64,000 bases of DNA from Streptomyces noursei (GCF_001646665.1 NZ_LWBU01000017.1:1-64000), one strand, 5' to 3'. Positions 43,351 to 52,264 are shown, counted from the first letter of the stretch. Numbers and translations: made by a program. Notes: generated by a model not told the origin, from the sequence alone.

Positions 43351-43848
43351 ATGATCAGCGACACCCGCACGTCCGCCCGGGCCGACCGGCGGACGCGCCC
43401 GCGCAGGCCGTTGACCGCGGTCCTGGCCACGGCGCTGATGGCCGGCGCACTGGGGTTCCTCAGCCCCGCACCGGCCGCGCACGCGGCGGCGTCCGACTGC
43501 GAGGGCGGGCGCAACGGCTTCGTCGACATCTCCGACGAGGCGTACGACATGCAGGCCCGCGCCGTCACGCTGTGGGGCGAGGGCATCAACATCAGCGTGC
43601 AGTACGGCAACATCAACGGCGTCCAGCGCGGCTGGGCCCGCATCGCCGGTGACGTCCAGGCGGGCAACTCGGTGTGGCTGGACTGGTCGAGGGACGGCGG
43701 CCGTACCTGGCTGCAGTGCGGGCCCTTCACCTCCCGCAACGGCGAGAACAAGACCAGTGCCGCGCAGCGCACCAGCACCGATGCGAACTGGAAGTTCCGG
43801 GCCTGCGGCTCCACCCGCACCGGCATCCACTGCACCGACTGGTGGTGA
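43351..43848 (+). CDS. small secreted protein
   Basis: A 165-residue protein with a twin-Arg-like basic N-terminus and a signal peptide (about 1-48, ending PAAHAAA), then a compact mature domain of about 117 residues with four Cys (SDCEGG, LQCGPF, RACGS, IHCTDWW). It probably forms two disulfides. GAGGGGGA lies about six bases before the ATG. I do not recognise a family; possibly a spore-surface or inhibitor-like protein. Confidence 0.75.
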   Translation: MISDTRTSARADRRTRPRRPLTAVLATALMAGALGFLSPAPAAHAAASDCEGGRNGFVDISDEAYDMQARAVTLWGEGINISVQYGNINGVQRGWARIAGDVQAGNSVWLDWSRDGGRTWLQCGPFTSRNGENKTSAAQRTSTDANWKFRACGSTRTGIHCTDWW

Positions 43849-43864
43849 CCGGGCGCCCCACCGT

Positions 43865-43915
43865 CCCGGCCCTCCGACGCCCGCCGGCCATCCGGGTGCG
43901 GGCGGGAGGGCCGGG
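43865..43915. terminator. long hairpin between convergent genes
   Basis: CCCGGCCCTCC and CGCCCGC on the left pair with GCGGGC and GGGAGGGCCGGG on the right, giving an extended, nearly continuous stem 16 bp after the secreted-protein gene and 70 bp before the phzF stop codon. Confidence 0.6.
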
Positions 43916-43926
43916 TGGCATCCCGG

Positions 43927-43996
43927 CGATCAGCCCTGCGCGATCAGCCCCGCGCGGTCAGTTCTGCGCGATCAGCCCTGCGCGGTCAGTTCTGCG
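43927..43996. repeat. 14-bp tandem array, five units, running into phzF
   Basis: Units CGATCAGCCCTGCG, a one-base variant, CGGTCAGTTCTGCG, then the first and third types again cover 43927-43996 without gaps. The order A-A'-B-A-B suggests a 28-bp duplication of a 14-bp repeat. The last unit contains the phzF stop codon, so contraction or expansion would alter its C-terminus. Confidence 0.85.
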
Positions 43997-44846
43997 CGAT
44001 CGGTACGGCCCGTCCCGTGACCCGGACCCGGTCGTCCTCCGGGGACACACCGAGCAGCAGGTCGCTCGGCCGGCCCATGTCCTCGCCCTGGCGGATCGCG
44101 ATCGTCGCCGGCCGGGCCACCAGGCCCAGCGCCCGGAGGTAGCCGCCCAGCGCCGCCGCGGCCGCCCCGGTGGCGGGATCCTCCACGACACCGCCGACCG
44201 GGAAGGGATTGCGGGCGTGGAACCGCTCCGGCGCCTCGCGCCACACCAGGTTCACCGTGGTCCACCCGTGCTCCCGCATCACCGCGGCCAGGGCGTCGAA
44301 GTCGTACGCCAGGTCCGCCAGGCGCTCCCGCGAGGCGGCGGCCAGCACCAGGTGGTCGTTGCCCCCGAACGCGACGTGCGGCGGAAGATCCGGGTCGAGG
44401 TCGGCGGCGGACCAGCGCAGCGCGCCCAGCGCGGCGTCCAGCGCGGCGCTCCCGGCCGGCCCGCTGCGGGTGGGGACACTGGTGAGCGTGGCCAGGACCG
44501 CGCCCGTGCCGTCCTCGGCCGTGGCCACCGGGATCTCGCCCACGGGGGTGTCGAGCAGCAGATCGCCCACCCCGAGCCGCTCGGCGAGCGCGACGGCGAG
44601 CGCGATCGTGGCGTGGCCGCAGAAGGCCACCTCCGCCAGCGGGCTGAAGTAGCGGACCCCGAACCTCCGCGCGGCGTCGTCGCGGCTCGTGACGAACGCG
44701 GTCTCCGAGTACCCGAGGGCGGCGGCGACCGCGAGCATCTCCGCCTCGCCGAGCCCGCCGGCGTCGAGGACGAGGCCGGCGGGGTTGCCGCCGCCGGGGT
44801 CACTGGTGAAGGCGGCGTAGCGCAGGGGAACTCCGGTGCTGGTCAT
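43986..44846 (-). CDS. PhzF-family isomerase-like protein
   Basis: The 286-residue protein has the two-domain PhzF/diaminopimelate-epimerase fold (LRYAAFTSDPGGGNPAGLV at the start, SETAFVTS with the catalytic Glu, and FCGHATIALA). In phenazine producers PhzF isomerises a cyclohexadiene; most Streptomyces homologues, like this one, lack other phenazine genes and have unknown substrates. It is divergent from a LysR regulator that probably controls it. The extreme C-terminus (AVPIAQN) is encoded within a tandem repeat. Confidence 0.88.
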   Translation of the reverse strand: MTSTGVPLRYAAFTSDPGGGNPAGLVLDAGGLGEAEMLAVAAALGYSETAFVTSRDDAARRFGVRYFSPLAEVAFCGHATIALAVALAERLGVGDLLLDTPVGEIPVATAEDGTGAVLATLTSVPTRSGPAGSAALDAALGALRWSAADLDPDLPPHVAFGGNDHLVLAAASRERLADLAYDFDALAAVMREHGWTTVNLVWREAPERFHARNPFPVGGVVEDPATGAAAAALGGYLRALGLVARPATIAIRQGEDMGRPSDLLLGVSPEDDRVRVTGRAVPIAQN

Positions 44847-44904
44847 GCGTCCATGCTGACGCCCGCAGAGGTATCGCGTCCAACGATGCTTTTCGATGAC
44901 CCCC

Positions 44905-44919
44905 ATGCGGAAAACGCAT
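44905..44919. promoter_or_regulatory. LysR-type inverted repeat
   Basis: ATGCG-N5-CGCAT (ATGCGGAAAACGCAT) is a perfect interrupted dyad of LysR-box form in the 84-bp divergent region between phzF and lysR, overlapping the lysR -10 box TAGCCT at 44919-44924. Confidence 0.6.
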
Positions 44920-44930
44920 AGCCTGTCGGT

Positions 44931-45818
44931 GTGGACACCCGGCTGCTGCACACCTTCACCGTCCTCGCCCGCACCGGCAGCTTCACCGCCGCCGCGGCCG
45001 AACTGCACGTCGCGCAGTCCACGGTGACCGTGCAGATCCGCGCCCTGGAGCGGGAGCTCGGCGTCCCGCTCTTCGACCGCCTCCCCACCGGCGCGCTGCT
45101 CACCGACGCGGGGCGGCGCCTGCTGGAGGAGGCCGGGAACGTCCTCGACGCGGTGGCGAGGCTGCGGGCCGCGGCGCGCCCCGACGGCGCCGTGCGGGGA
45201 CAGGTCGCCGTGGGCACCCCCGAGTCGCTGTGCTCCACCCGGCTGCCGGGCGTCCTGACCGCCCTGCGCGCCCGGCACCCCGAGGTCGACGTCCACCTCC
45301 ACGCCGCCGGCACCGCGCAGTGCGTCGAGGGTTTGCGGTCCGGCCGCCTCGACGTGGCGCTGCTGCTGGAGGACGGGGCCGACTTCCCTGACGTCATGTC
45401 CGAACCGATCGCCCACGAACCCCTGGCCCTCCTGTGCGCCGCGAACCACGCGCTGGCCTCGCGGACGCGCCCGGCGTCGTGGGAGGACCTGGCGGCGGAG
45501 AACTTCTTCCTGCTGGAGCAGGGCTGTTCCTACAGCGACGAGCTGGAGCGGCGGCTGCTCGCCGTTCCCGGGGCCCGGCCCCGGCTCACCCGGTTCGGGA
45601 GCGTCGACGCGGCCCGCAACTGCGTCGCCGCCGGCCTGGGTCTCGCCCTGCTGCCGCTCACGACGGTGGAGGACCAGCTGCGGCAGGGGCGCCTGGCACG
45701 GGTGCCCGGTCCGCGCTTCCCCGACGTCCCGCTGCGGCTCGCCCGCCACCGCCGGCGGTGGGTCGCCCCGGCCGCGGAGGCGTTCGCGCGCGAGGCGGTA
45801 CGGCACTTCACCGGCTGA
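44931..45818 (+). CDS. LysR-family transcriptional regulator
   Basis: A 295-residue LysR protein with the N-terminal winged helix (TGSFTAAAAELHVAQSTVTV, 15-35) and a LysR substrate-binding domain (about 90-290). It is divergent from the phzF-like gene, a classic LysR arrangement, with an interrupted dyad in between. TAGCCT lies six bases before the GTG and there is no ribosome-binding site, so the transcript is probably leaderless. Confidence 0.92.
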   Translation: MDTRLLHTFTVLARTGSFTAAAAELHVAQSTVTVQIRALERELGVPLFDRLPTGALLTDAGRRLLEEAGNVLDAVARLRAAARPDGAVRGQVAVGTPESLCSTRLPGVLTALRARHPEVDVHLHAAGTAQCVEGLRSGRLDVALLLEDGADFPDVMSEPIAHEPLALLCAANHALASRTRPASWEDLAAENFFLLEQGCSYSDELERRLLAVPGARPRLTRFGSVDAARNCVAAGLGLALLPLTTVEDQLRQGRLARVPGPRFPDVPLRLARHRRRWVAPAAEAFAREAVRHFTG

Positions 45819-45890
45819 CGCCCCGCCCCGTCGAGGACCACCCGGCCCCGCGCGGCCATCCCGCCGCGCCCGCCGCCCTTCCGCCGTGCG

Positions 45891-46886
45891 TCAGCCCCGC
45901 CGCCGCGCCCGCCGCCACAGCAGGGCCAGCCCGGCGGCGCCCGCCAGCACCAGCGCGCCCGTCGTGGCGTTCCCCCCGCCGCCCTCGGCCGCGCCCTCGC
46001 GGCCCTCCGCCCCCGGCGTCGCACCGCTCGTGCCCGGGGCGGAGGAACCCCCGCCGCTCGGCACCGGGCGCGCCCCCTCCACGGGCACCCGCACGACCTC
46101 GCTGCCCGCGCCCTCCGAGCCGTACATCAGCGCCGAACCGTCCGCCGTGTACGTCACCGACTCCGACTGGCGCATGATCGGCGCGTTCAGCCGCTTCTCG
46201 GCGCCGGGCCGTCCGTCCTTCCACGCGTACGCCCGCGCGCTGAAGTAGCCGCGCAGCACCAGCTCGTCGCCGTCCGGCGAGAACGCCCCGTCCGTGACCC
46301 ACGGCACCTCGCCGATCCGCCGGAACACGTTCGGGCCGCCCGTGCTCAGCCGGGCCGGGCCTTCGTACAGGCCCCCGCCGTCCTCGTTCTTCGACGCGAT
46401 GTAGACCCGCCCCGTCGTGGGGTGGACCATGAGCGCCTCGGCGTTCCTCGGCCCGTCGGCGTAGGTGACCGTGTACTGGGTGGCGTCGACGGTCTGGTCC
46501 CGCAGCCGCTCAGGCTCCGGGAAGCGGTAGATCCACACGTGCTGCCAGGACCCGTCAAGGTTGTCGCCGATGTCCCCCACGTACACCGCCCCGTCCGCGC
46601 CGACCGAGATGGCCTCCATGTCGCGCGGCGTACCGACCCCGCGCAGCGTGACGGTGGCGACGGTCTTCCCCGTCCGGGAGTCCACCGCGAACACCCGGGG
46701 CTGGTCCTGGTCGTTGTGCGTCCAGTAGATCCCGGGGTGGGCGCGGCTCGCGGCGAGGCCGCTGGACTCGGTGATCCGGGGGTCCTCGACGGTGAACCCG
46801 TCGTCCTCACCCGCCGCCGCGGCGGGGGCCGCGGACAGCACCACCGCGGCGACGGCCGCTCCCAGGGTCGTACGCAACGAACGCAT
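45891..46886 (-). CDS. secreted, C-terminally anchored beta-propeller protein
   Basis: The 331-residue protein begins with a signal peptide (MRSLRTTLGAAVAAVVLSAA, cut near AAAA) and contains repeated beta-propeller blades (for example GVGTPRDMEAISVGADGAVY and EALMVHPTTGRVYIASK). A Ser/Gly/Pro-rich linker leads to a C-terminal membrane helix followed by RRARRRG, a surface anchor topology. It is probably an extracytoplasmic binding or signalling protein. Upstream ATG codons at 46901 and 46916 exist, but only the one at 46886 gives a standard signal peptide. Confidence 0.8.
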   Translation of the reverse strand: MRSLRTTLGAAVAAVVLSAAPAAAAGEDDGFTVEDPRITESSGLAASRAHPGIYWTHNDQDQPRVFAVDSRTGKTVATVTLRGVGTPRDMEAISVGADGAVYVGDIGDNLDGSWQHVWIYRFPEPERLRDQTVDATQYTVTYADGPRNAEALMVHPTTGRVYIASKNEDGGGLYEGPARLSTGGPNVFRRIGEVPWVTDGAFSPDGDELVLRGYFSARAYAWKDGRPGAEKRLNAPIMRQSESVTYTADGSALMYGSEGAGSEVVRVPVEGARPVPSGGGSSAPGTSGATPGAEGREGAAEGGGGNATTGALVLAGAAGLALLWRRARRRG

Positions 46887-46945
46887 GCCACCAGTGTCCA
46901 TGGTCACATCGCACACCTGAGCCCCGGTCGGCGATGATGACCCCC

Positions 46946-47626
46946 ATGCGTTTCATGTTCGTCGGCGACTCCATGACCATCGGACGCGCCGGCGACTACA
47001 CCTGGCGCTACCGCATGTGGCAGCACCTCGAAGCGACCGCCGCCGGCTCCTACGAGATCGTCGGCCCGCGCACGGAGCTGTACGAGGCGACCGCCGACGC
47101 CCCCGTGTCCCACGCGTACGCCGACCCCACCTTCCCGGCGGACGCCCGCAGGCACCTGGCCGGCTGGGGTGAGGGCTGGCTGCACATGGCGCCGCTGATC
47201 GGCGGGGCGGTCGCAGAGACGCAGGCGGACGTGCTCCTGGTGTCCCTGGGGCTGATAGACCTCGGCTTCTACACCAACAGCGACCAGACGTCCGAGAACG
47301 TCCACGCCTTCGCCGCCGCGGCCCGCGCCGCGAACCCGCGTGTCCGGGCCGTCCTGCTCCCCGTGATCCCCAACGTGCGCGCCCAGTACGACGCCCCCTT
47401 CGCCGCCGAGTGCGCCCGCTTCAACGAGCTGCTCGCCAAGGCCGTGGCCGACCTCGACGAGCCGGGCTCCCCCCTGCTGCTGGCCTCGGTGCCGGAGTCG
47501 TACGACATCGCCACCGACACCTACGACGGCACGCACCCCGGCCCCTCCGGCGAGCACAAGCTCGCGGCCGCCTTCGCGACGGCGATGCACCAGGCATGGG
47601 GTCTGGGCGGGCCGTACGCCCCGTAG
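46946..47626 (+). CDS. SGNH/GDSL hydrolase
   Basis: The 226-residue enzyme is an SGNH-fold esterase or lipase with the nucleophile Ser9 in FVGDSMTIG and the catalytic Asp-His pair in DGTHPGPSGE near the C-terminus. No signal peptide is evident, so it probably acts in the cytoplasm. GATGAT lies seven bases before the ATG at 46946; a start at 46934 is also possible. Confidence 0.88.
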   Translation: MRFMFVGDSMTIGRAGDYTWRYRMWQHLEATAAGSYEIVGPRTELYEATADAPVSHAYADPTFPADARRHLAGWGEGWLHMAPLIGGAVAETQADVLLVSLGLIDLGFYTNSDQTSENVHAFAAAARAANPRVRAVLLPVIPNVRAQYDAPFAAECARFNELLAKAVADLDEPGSPLLLASVPESYDIATDTYDGTHPGPSGEHKLAAAFATAMHQAWGLGGPYAP

Positions 47627-47653
47627 CCGGCGCCGACCGGGGCCGGACCGCCC

Positions 47654-48064
47654 TCACCGCACCGCACGGCCGACCATCTCGTGCAGCAGACCCGGCTCCA
47701 CGAACGGCACGTCCGCCGTGGGCCGCGACCTCCAGTCCAGCGGCCACGTCAGCCCGTGGAGCGCCGGGATCCCCACGAACGCGGCACTCCGACCGCTCCG
47801 GCTCAGCGCCCGCGCCCCGGCCGGCCACGCGTACCCGGCCGCCGTCCGCGGCGGCAGCAGGAAGTACACGTTCCGCTCCCCCGCCAGCTCCCGGACGATC
47901 GGCCCGGCCTCGAAGTGGGTGAACTCCATGAGCATGTAGGCCACTTCCTCACCGAGAAGCCCCCTGATGCGTACGGCGTCGAAGTGGATGCCCGCGTGCC
48001 GCAGGGCGTGCCCGGATGCGGGGATCCAGGACGTATCCCCATGGGGTGAGTTGCACGGATTCAT
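47654..48064 (-). CDS. short protein resembling a C-terminal Prim-Pol segment
   Basis: A 136-residue protein whose central part (NVYFLLPPRTAAGYAWPAG) recalls the substrate-side half of stand-alone Prim-Pol proteins such as the one at 6627-7304, which has MMFFVLPGAAA at the matching place. The Cys cluster and catalytic region are missing. It is divergent from an XRE regulator and DUF397 gene, so it may be a third component of that module. The family assignment is inference. Confidence 0.55.
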   Translation of the reverse strand: MNPCNSPHGDTSWIPASGHALRHAGIHFDAVRIRGLLGEEVAYMLMEFTHFEAGPIVRELAGERNVYFLLPPRTAAGYAWPAGARALSRSGRSAAFVGIPALHGLTWPLDWRSRPTADVPFVEPGLLHEMVGRAVR

Positions 48065-48146
48065 GCGGCCAGCTTCGCGGTCCGGTCCTACCGTGACCAG
48101 CACCACAGGGCGTCTGTGCGGGACTGTGCACCCAGGGAGGACGGGC

Positions 48147-48968
48147 GTGAACATCGGCAGCAACGGCACTCCGGGCGCCGCGAAGGCGTTCGGCAGGCTC
48201 CTCCGCTTCCACCGCGAGCGGGCGAAGGTCTCCCAGGAGGCGCTGGGCCGGGAGACCGGTTACTCCAAGTCCCAGGTGGCCATGATCGAACGCGGCGAGC
48301 GAAGGCCGAGGGGCAACTTCGTGGAGCTGGCGGACGAGTTGCTGGGTGCACAGGGTGCACTGCTGGAGGTCGCGAAGGAGCTGAAGGCGAGCGGGGTGGC
48401 CGCTTGGCTGGAGGACTACCTAGCAGAGGAGGCCAGGGCAGCCGAGGTTCACAAGTATGAGACGCATGTGATTCCGGGGTTGCTCCAGAACGAGTCATAC
48501 GCTCGCGCGGTGTTCCGCTGCGCCAGCCCACCTCTGGACGAGGACGAAATCGAAGCATCGGTCCGTGCGAGGCTGGCCCGCCAACAGGTGTTCCAGCGCA
48601 AGCCCCGCCCGCCGCTCATCAGCTTCGTTCTCGAAATGGCGGCACTCACCCGCCCCATCGGTGGGCCACAGGTGCTCAAGTCCAACCTGCTGCACATCTT
48701 GGAGGTCGGACGTCTACGCAACGTCGAAGTTCAGGTGATGCCGGGCGACCGGCATAGTCACGCCGGGTTGGATGGCCCCTTCATCCTGCTCGAAACGGCC
48801 CAGAGACGAAGTCAGCTCGTCTACGTCGAAGGTCAGGGCGGCCGGTATTTCCTCAGCGAACAGCCGGACGTAGGCGATGTGTTCGGACGGTATGGCATTC
48901 TGCGAGCGCAAGCCCTCAACCCCGAAGACTCGGCCAAACTCATCGAACAGGTGGCACGAGAGCTATGA
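48147..48968 (+). CDS. XRE-family regulator with DUF5753 domain
   Basis: The 273-residue protein has an N-terminal helix-turn-helix (about 10-70; LGRETGYSKSQVAMIERGER) and the DUF5753 ligand-like domain (about 95-265). It is a Streptomyces-specific regulator class (WhiJ/AbaA-like) that is almost always paired with a small DUF397 protein, as it is here through an ATGA overlap. Such pairs behave like toxin-antitoxin or developmental switches in S. coelicolor. GGGAGG precedes the GTG start. Confidence 0.92.
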   Translation: MNIGSNGTPGAAKAFGRLLRFHRERAKVSQEALGRETGYSKSQVAMIERGERRPRGNFVELADELLGAQGALLEVAKELKASGVAAWLEDYLAEEARAAEVHKYETHVIPGLLQNESYARAVFRCASPPLDEDEIEASVRARLARQQVFQRKPRPPLISFVLEMAALTRPIGGPQVLKSNLLHILEVGRLRNVEVQVMPGDRHSHAGLDGPFILLETAQRRSQLVYVEGQGGRYFLSEQPDVGDVFGRYGILRAQALNPEDSAKLIEQVAREL

Positions 48969-49231
48969 GTACCAACCTCGACTGGTTCAAGAGCAGCTAC
49001 AGCGGCAGTCAGCAGGGCGAATGTGTCGAGGTCGCCTTCGTCTGGACGAAGTCCACCTACAGCGGTGACCAGGGCGGCGCTTGCCTCGAAGTGGCAACCT
49101 TCCCCCACACCGTCCACGTCCGTGACTCCAAGGACGTGACCCGCCCCGCCCTGGACCTCTCCCCCTCCGCCTGGTCAGCCTTCCTTGTGGAAGACCACCT
49201 CCGGGTGCTCGGCGGTCGGGCCGTCGAGTAG
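48965..49231 (+). CDS. DUF397 protein with two tandem half-domains
   Basis: This 88-residue protein contains two copies of the DUF397 N-terminal motif: WFKSSYSGSQQGECVEVAF (7-25) and WTKSTYSGDQGGACLEVATF (27-46), followed by the usual VHVRDSKD ending. Typical DUF397 proteins have one such motif, so an internal duplication has occurred. It should bind and control the XRE partner encoded just upstream. Its 3' end overlaps the convergent hydrolase gene by 57 bp. Confidence 0.9.
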   Translation: MSTNLDWFKSSYSGSQQGECVEVAFVWTKSTYSGDQGGACLEVATFPHTVHVRDSKDVTRPALDLSPSAWSAFLVEDHLRVLGGRAVE

Positions 49232-50344
49232 CTTCCGGTCGACGCCCTTCAGGTGCAGGTCGAAGAAGGCCGTCACGTACGCGCGCGTGATCTCCTGCGA
49301 CCGCTTGCCCTTCAGGGGCTCCTCCGGGGGCAGCAGGCCGAGCTGGTCACCGAGGACGGGCACGTCGGTGAACGTGAAGTGTTCCGCTCCGGTGACGTTG
49401 ATCCAGCGCTTCCAGCCGTCCAGGAGCGGCCAGTCACGCACCCACGAGCGGTCGTCGTCGCCCGTGCCGAGCAGCATGAACGGGCGGCCGCTAAGGCCGG
49501 TCGCGGGGATGGGCTCCATGAAGGACCCGTCCATGTTGGCCCCGGCGCGGACCCGGGCGTCGCCCGCCATGGTCGTCGCGGCGGAGGCGCCGCCGATGGA
49601 GTGGCCGGCCATGCCGATCCGCTCCCGGTCGATCACGCGGGCGTGCCGCCAGGCGGGGCGCTTGTCGGCAATGAGCCGGTCGAGGAGGAAGGACACGTCC
49701 TTCGCCCGGCCCTGGGGCACCACCCCGTACCCGCCCGGCTTGATCTTGTCGCAGGCGACGCAGGTCAGGAGCCGCCCGCCGGGGAAGGCGGTGCCGACCG
49801 ACTCGTAGGCGTGGTCGACGGCGGCGACGACGTACCCCTGGCTCGCCAGCTCCTCGGCGAGCAGGGTCAGGGTGGAGCGGTTGACGGTGAACCCGGGCGA
49901 CAGCACCACGAGCGGGAACTTCCCGCGTACGGGGGCGGCGGCGGGACGGGCGTGGGTTCGGGTGCCGCTGAGCGTCGCGGCGGACACCGCGTCGGTCAGT
50001 TCGCGGTCGTCGATGAAGGCCTGGGCCTCGCCCTTGGTCATGTACGGGGCCGTCCGGCCACCGCCGGGCCGGGCCGGGTAGTACATCGACACCATCAGCT
50101 CGCGCGCCCGGGCCTCCGGGACCCAGGGGTCGGGGCGGCTGGGGTCGACGAGGTGCAGGGTGTCGCGGCCGACGGCGAACGCGCCAGTTGGGGCGGGCAG
50201 TTCGAGGCGTACGCGGGTGCGTTCGGCGGCCTCGGTGGCCGGAGACGCCGGTGTGGCCGGGACGGCGGAGGCGACGCCCGTACCGAGGAGGGCGAGGGAC
50301 AGACCGAGCATTGCGGCGGCAGCGCCGCGGGGCAGTCGATTCAT
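49175..50344 (-). CDS. secreted alpha/beta hydrolase (lipase or PAF-acetylhydrolase-like)
   Basis: The 389-residue protein has a signal peptide (MNRLPRGAAAAMLGLSLALL, cut near ASA) and an alpha/beta hydrolase domain with the nucleophile elbow GHSIGG, an acidic residue in LLGTGDDDRSW and the catalytic His in GAEHFTFTD. The order of motifs fits platelet-activating-factor acetylhydrolase/cutinase-like lipases. Probably an extracellular lipid esterase. Confidence 0.87.
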   Translation of the reverse strand: MNRLPRGAAAAMLGLSLALLGTGVASAVPATPASPATEAAERTRVRLELPAPTGAFAVGRDTLHLVDPSRPDPWVPEARARELMVSMYYPARPGGGRTAPYMTKGEAQAFIDDRELTDAVSAATLSGTRTHARPAAAPVRGKFPLVVLSPGFTVNRSTLTLLAEELASQGYVVAAVDHAYESVGTAFPGGRLLTCVACDKIKPGGYGVVPQGRAKDVSFLLDRLIADKRPAWRHARVIDRERIGMAGHSIGGASAATTMAGDARVRAGANMDGSFMEPIPATGLSGRPFMLLGTGDDDRSWVRDWPLLDGWKRWINVTGAEHFTFTDVPVLGDQLGLLPPEEPLKGKRSQEITRAYVTAFFDLHLKGVDRKLLDGPTAEHPEVVFHKEG

Positions 50345-50490
50345 ACCGCCGAGGCTAGGCAGCGGGCCCCTGCCGGGTCGTCCGTCCACGGCTTGAACGG
50401 GGTCCGACTCCAGGTCTACGGCCGTATCCGACCGGGGGCCGACGCGTTCGCGCGGCCCCCGGTCGGGCGATCACCCCTGTGCAGGGGGCG

Positions 50491-52014
50491 TCACAGCTTC
50501 GGGCATGCCGCCTGCGTGACCTTGCCGGCCTTGGCCGCACTCGTCGGGATGTCCAGCGTCAGGCACTTCCCCGTCCACTGGTTCACGAAGTAGAAGGCGG
50601 CCGGGCCGCCTTGCTGCTTCGCCGGAATGACGTTCCACAGCTGGCTGCCCGAGAACCACCGGGTCTCGCAGGGCCACCAGAACAACTGGGTGTCGTTGCC
50701 GGGCGGGGTGCCGTTGTTGTAGGGCACGGTCAGGCAGGAGCCGTTCCCGGCCTTGATCCAGAAGAAGTTCTTGCCGTCGTACGACGGCGGGGTGGCGGAC
50801 CACTGGTGGCTGCTGGGCGCCGGGGTGGCGCAGTTGCGCTGGGTGACCAGGCCGCCCTGCCCGTCCTCGAACTCGTCGCCGCGCACCATGCACCGGTTGG
50901 TGGCGATCGTGCTGACGTACTGCTTGCTGGGGCTGACGGTCCAGAGCGCCTGGTGCGGGTCGATGATGACGGCGTTGCGGTTCAGTCCGTCGACCACCGA
51001 CAGCGGGGTGACACCGGGTGTGTCGCTGTGCTGGTGGAAGTTCACGGCGACGTAGTTCGGTTCGCGCCTGGCGACGTCCCGGCAGTCCTTCTCGACGCGG
51101 TTCTTGAGGCTCTGCCCGTTGTCGCCGTGTGACTTGCTCTCAGGGTTGAGCACGCTGGAGTCGAACTGGTTGATGGTGAACAGCGGAGTCAGGTTCGTCC
51201 CCATCATCTTCGCGAGGTCCAGGCTGTTGCCGTTGCGCGACACGCACCCGCTCGGCCTGTTGCCGTCGTAGTCGTAAGTCGTCTCCACCGTGCGCTTCCA
51301 GGTGTACATGAGGCGCCCGTATTCGACTCCCGCGTCCTTGGTCGACGTGACGGGTACGTCGAAGTCCCACTTGTCCTGGAAGATGACCAGCCGCTCGTTG
51401 CGGGCGACCATGTTGCGCACGCGCGGCCAGTTGCTCTTGTCGATGTTGAAGCCCTGTTCCGAAGGCTGGAACAGCAGATCGGTCGCGTTCTTCTCCTCCA
51501 GCACCTGGGCGATGGCCTCGGTCAGCGTCTCCTGGCTCGCGTAGTTCTCCAGGAAGATGGTCACGACCTCCTGCGGGTTCTTCTTCAGGAAGTCCACGAC
51601 CCGTGCGAACTCTGTCTTGAAAGGGCTGTAGCAGGCGATGGCGGAGTGACAGAGCATCACCCCCCTCACCGGTGCCGGATGGCCCTGCACCTTGTAGTGG
51701 GTGTCGAACATCAAGCCGCGCACCCCGTCGTCGAGCTGCTCGACGACGCTGCGCGACTGGTTCCGCGGCGGGAGCGCACCGATGTAGGCGTAGGAATTGT
51801 GCGTCGTCAGCCACGACCACTGGTCCAGCCGGGCGTCCCCGTACTTGCTCGCCGCCGCCGCGGGCGCCGGGGCGGGCAGCATCCCGGCCAGGAACAGCAG
51901 CGAGAGGACCGGAAGGGCCAGGAGGCGCAGCAGTCGGTGGCGGTGGGCGGGGCCCGGTCGCGGGACCGGGCCCCTGGCGTCTGCCGTCACGGCGCGGGCG
52001 CTTCGTGTACGCAT
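50491..52014 (-). CDS. secreted PI-PLC X-domain protein with ricin-like C-terminal domain
   Basis: The 507-residue protein has a Sec signal peptide (about 25-55, AAAA cut), a phosphatidylinositol-specific phospholipase C-like X domain with the first catalytic His in LTTHNSYAYIG and a second in VMLCHSAIACYS, and a C-terminal beta-trefoil-like half with QxW-type repeats (SSHQWSATPP and GSQLWNVIPA). It would cleave glycerophosphoinositol-type lipids or anchors outside the cell. A large STAND regulator is divergently encoded. Confidence 0.85.
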   Translation of the reverse strand: MRTRSARAVTADARGPVPRPGPAHRHRLLRLLALPVLSLLFLAGMLPAPAPAAAASKYGDARLDQWSWLTTHNSYAYIGALPPRNQSRSVVEQLDDGVRGLMFDTHYKVQGHPAPVRGVMLCHSAIACYSPFKTEFARVVDFLKKNPQEVVTIFLENYASQETLTEAIAQVLEEKNATDLLFQPSEQGFNIDKSNWPRVRNMVARNERLVIFQDKWDFDVPVTSTKDAGVEYGRLMYTWKRTVETTYDYDGNRPSGCVSRNGNSLDLAKMMGTNLTPLFTINQFDSSVLNPESKSHGDNGQSLKNRVEKDCRDVARREPNYVAVNFHQHSDTPGVTPLSVVDGLNRNAVIIDPHQALWTVSPSKQYVSTIATNRCMVRGDEFEDGQGGLVTQRNCATPAPSSHQWSATPPSYDGKNFFWIKAGNGSCLTVPYNNGTPPGNDTQLFWWPCETRWFSGSQLWNVIPAKQQGGPAAFYFVNQWTGKCLTLDIPTSAAKAGKVTQAACPKL

Positions 52015-52180
52015 GTCGTGTTCCGTCTCCCCCACGTGAGGTCGGCCGCCGGGCGCGGAAGGGCGTGGCGCCGGTGACCGGTGGTCGGTGTTGGTGGTCG
52101 GGGAGCGCGGATCGGTCGGTCGGCCCCCCGGGTCGCCCCCAGCCAACACCGGTGGATATGGGGTGGACCATGAGGTTCTC

Positions 52181-52214
52181 CCGGCAGAAGTACCGTCTTG
52201 CATACTTCTGCCGG
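52181..52214. promoter_or_regulatory. 34-bp inverted repeat between PLC and STAND regulator genes
   Basis: CCGGCAGAAGTA (52181-52192) and TACTTCTGCCGG (52203-52214) are perfect 12-bp inverted arms around a 10-bp spacer, 50 bp upstream of the regulator start and 167 bp upstream of the PLC start. This is a strong candidate operator for the divergent pair. Confidence 0.65.
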
Positions 52215-52264
52215 TGGGCCCGTCCGTCCGGACGGACCACGCCGACCCGGGGGGGTACGCAGGC

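Noticed and set aside
43927..43996. Short tandem units considered as a CRISPR array
   Set aside because: 14-bp units without spacers and no cas genes.
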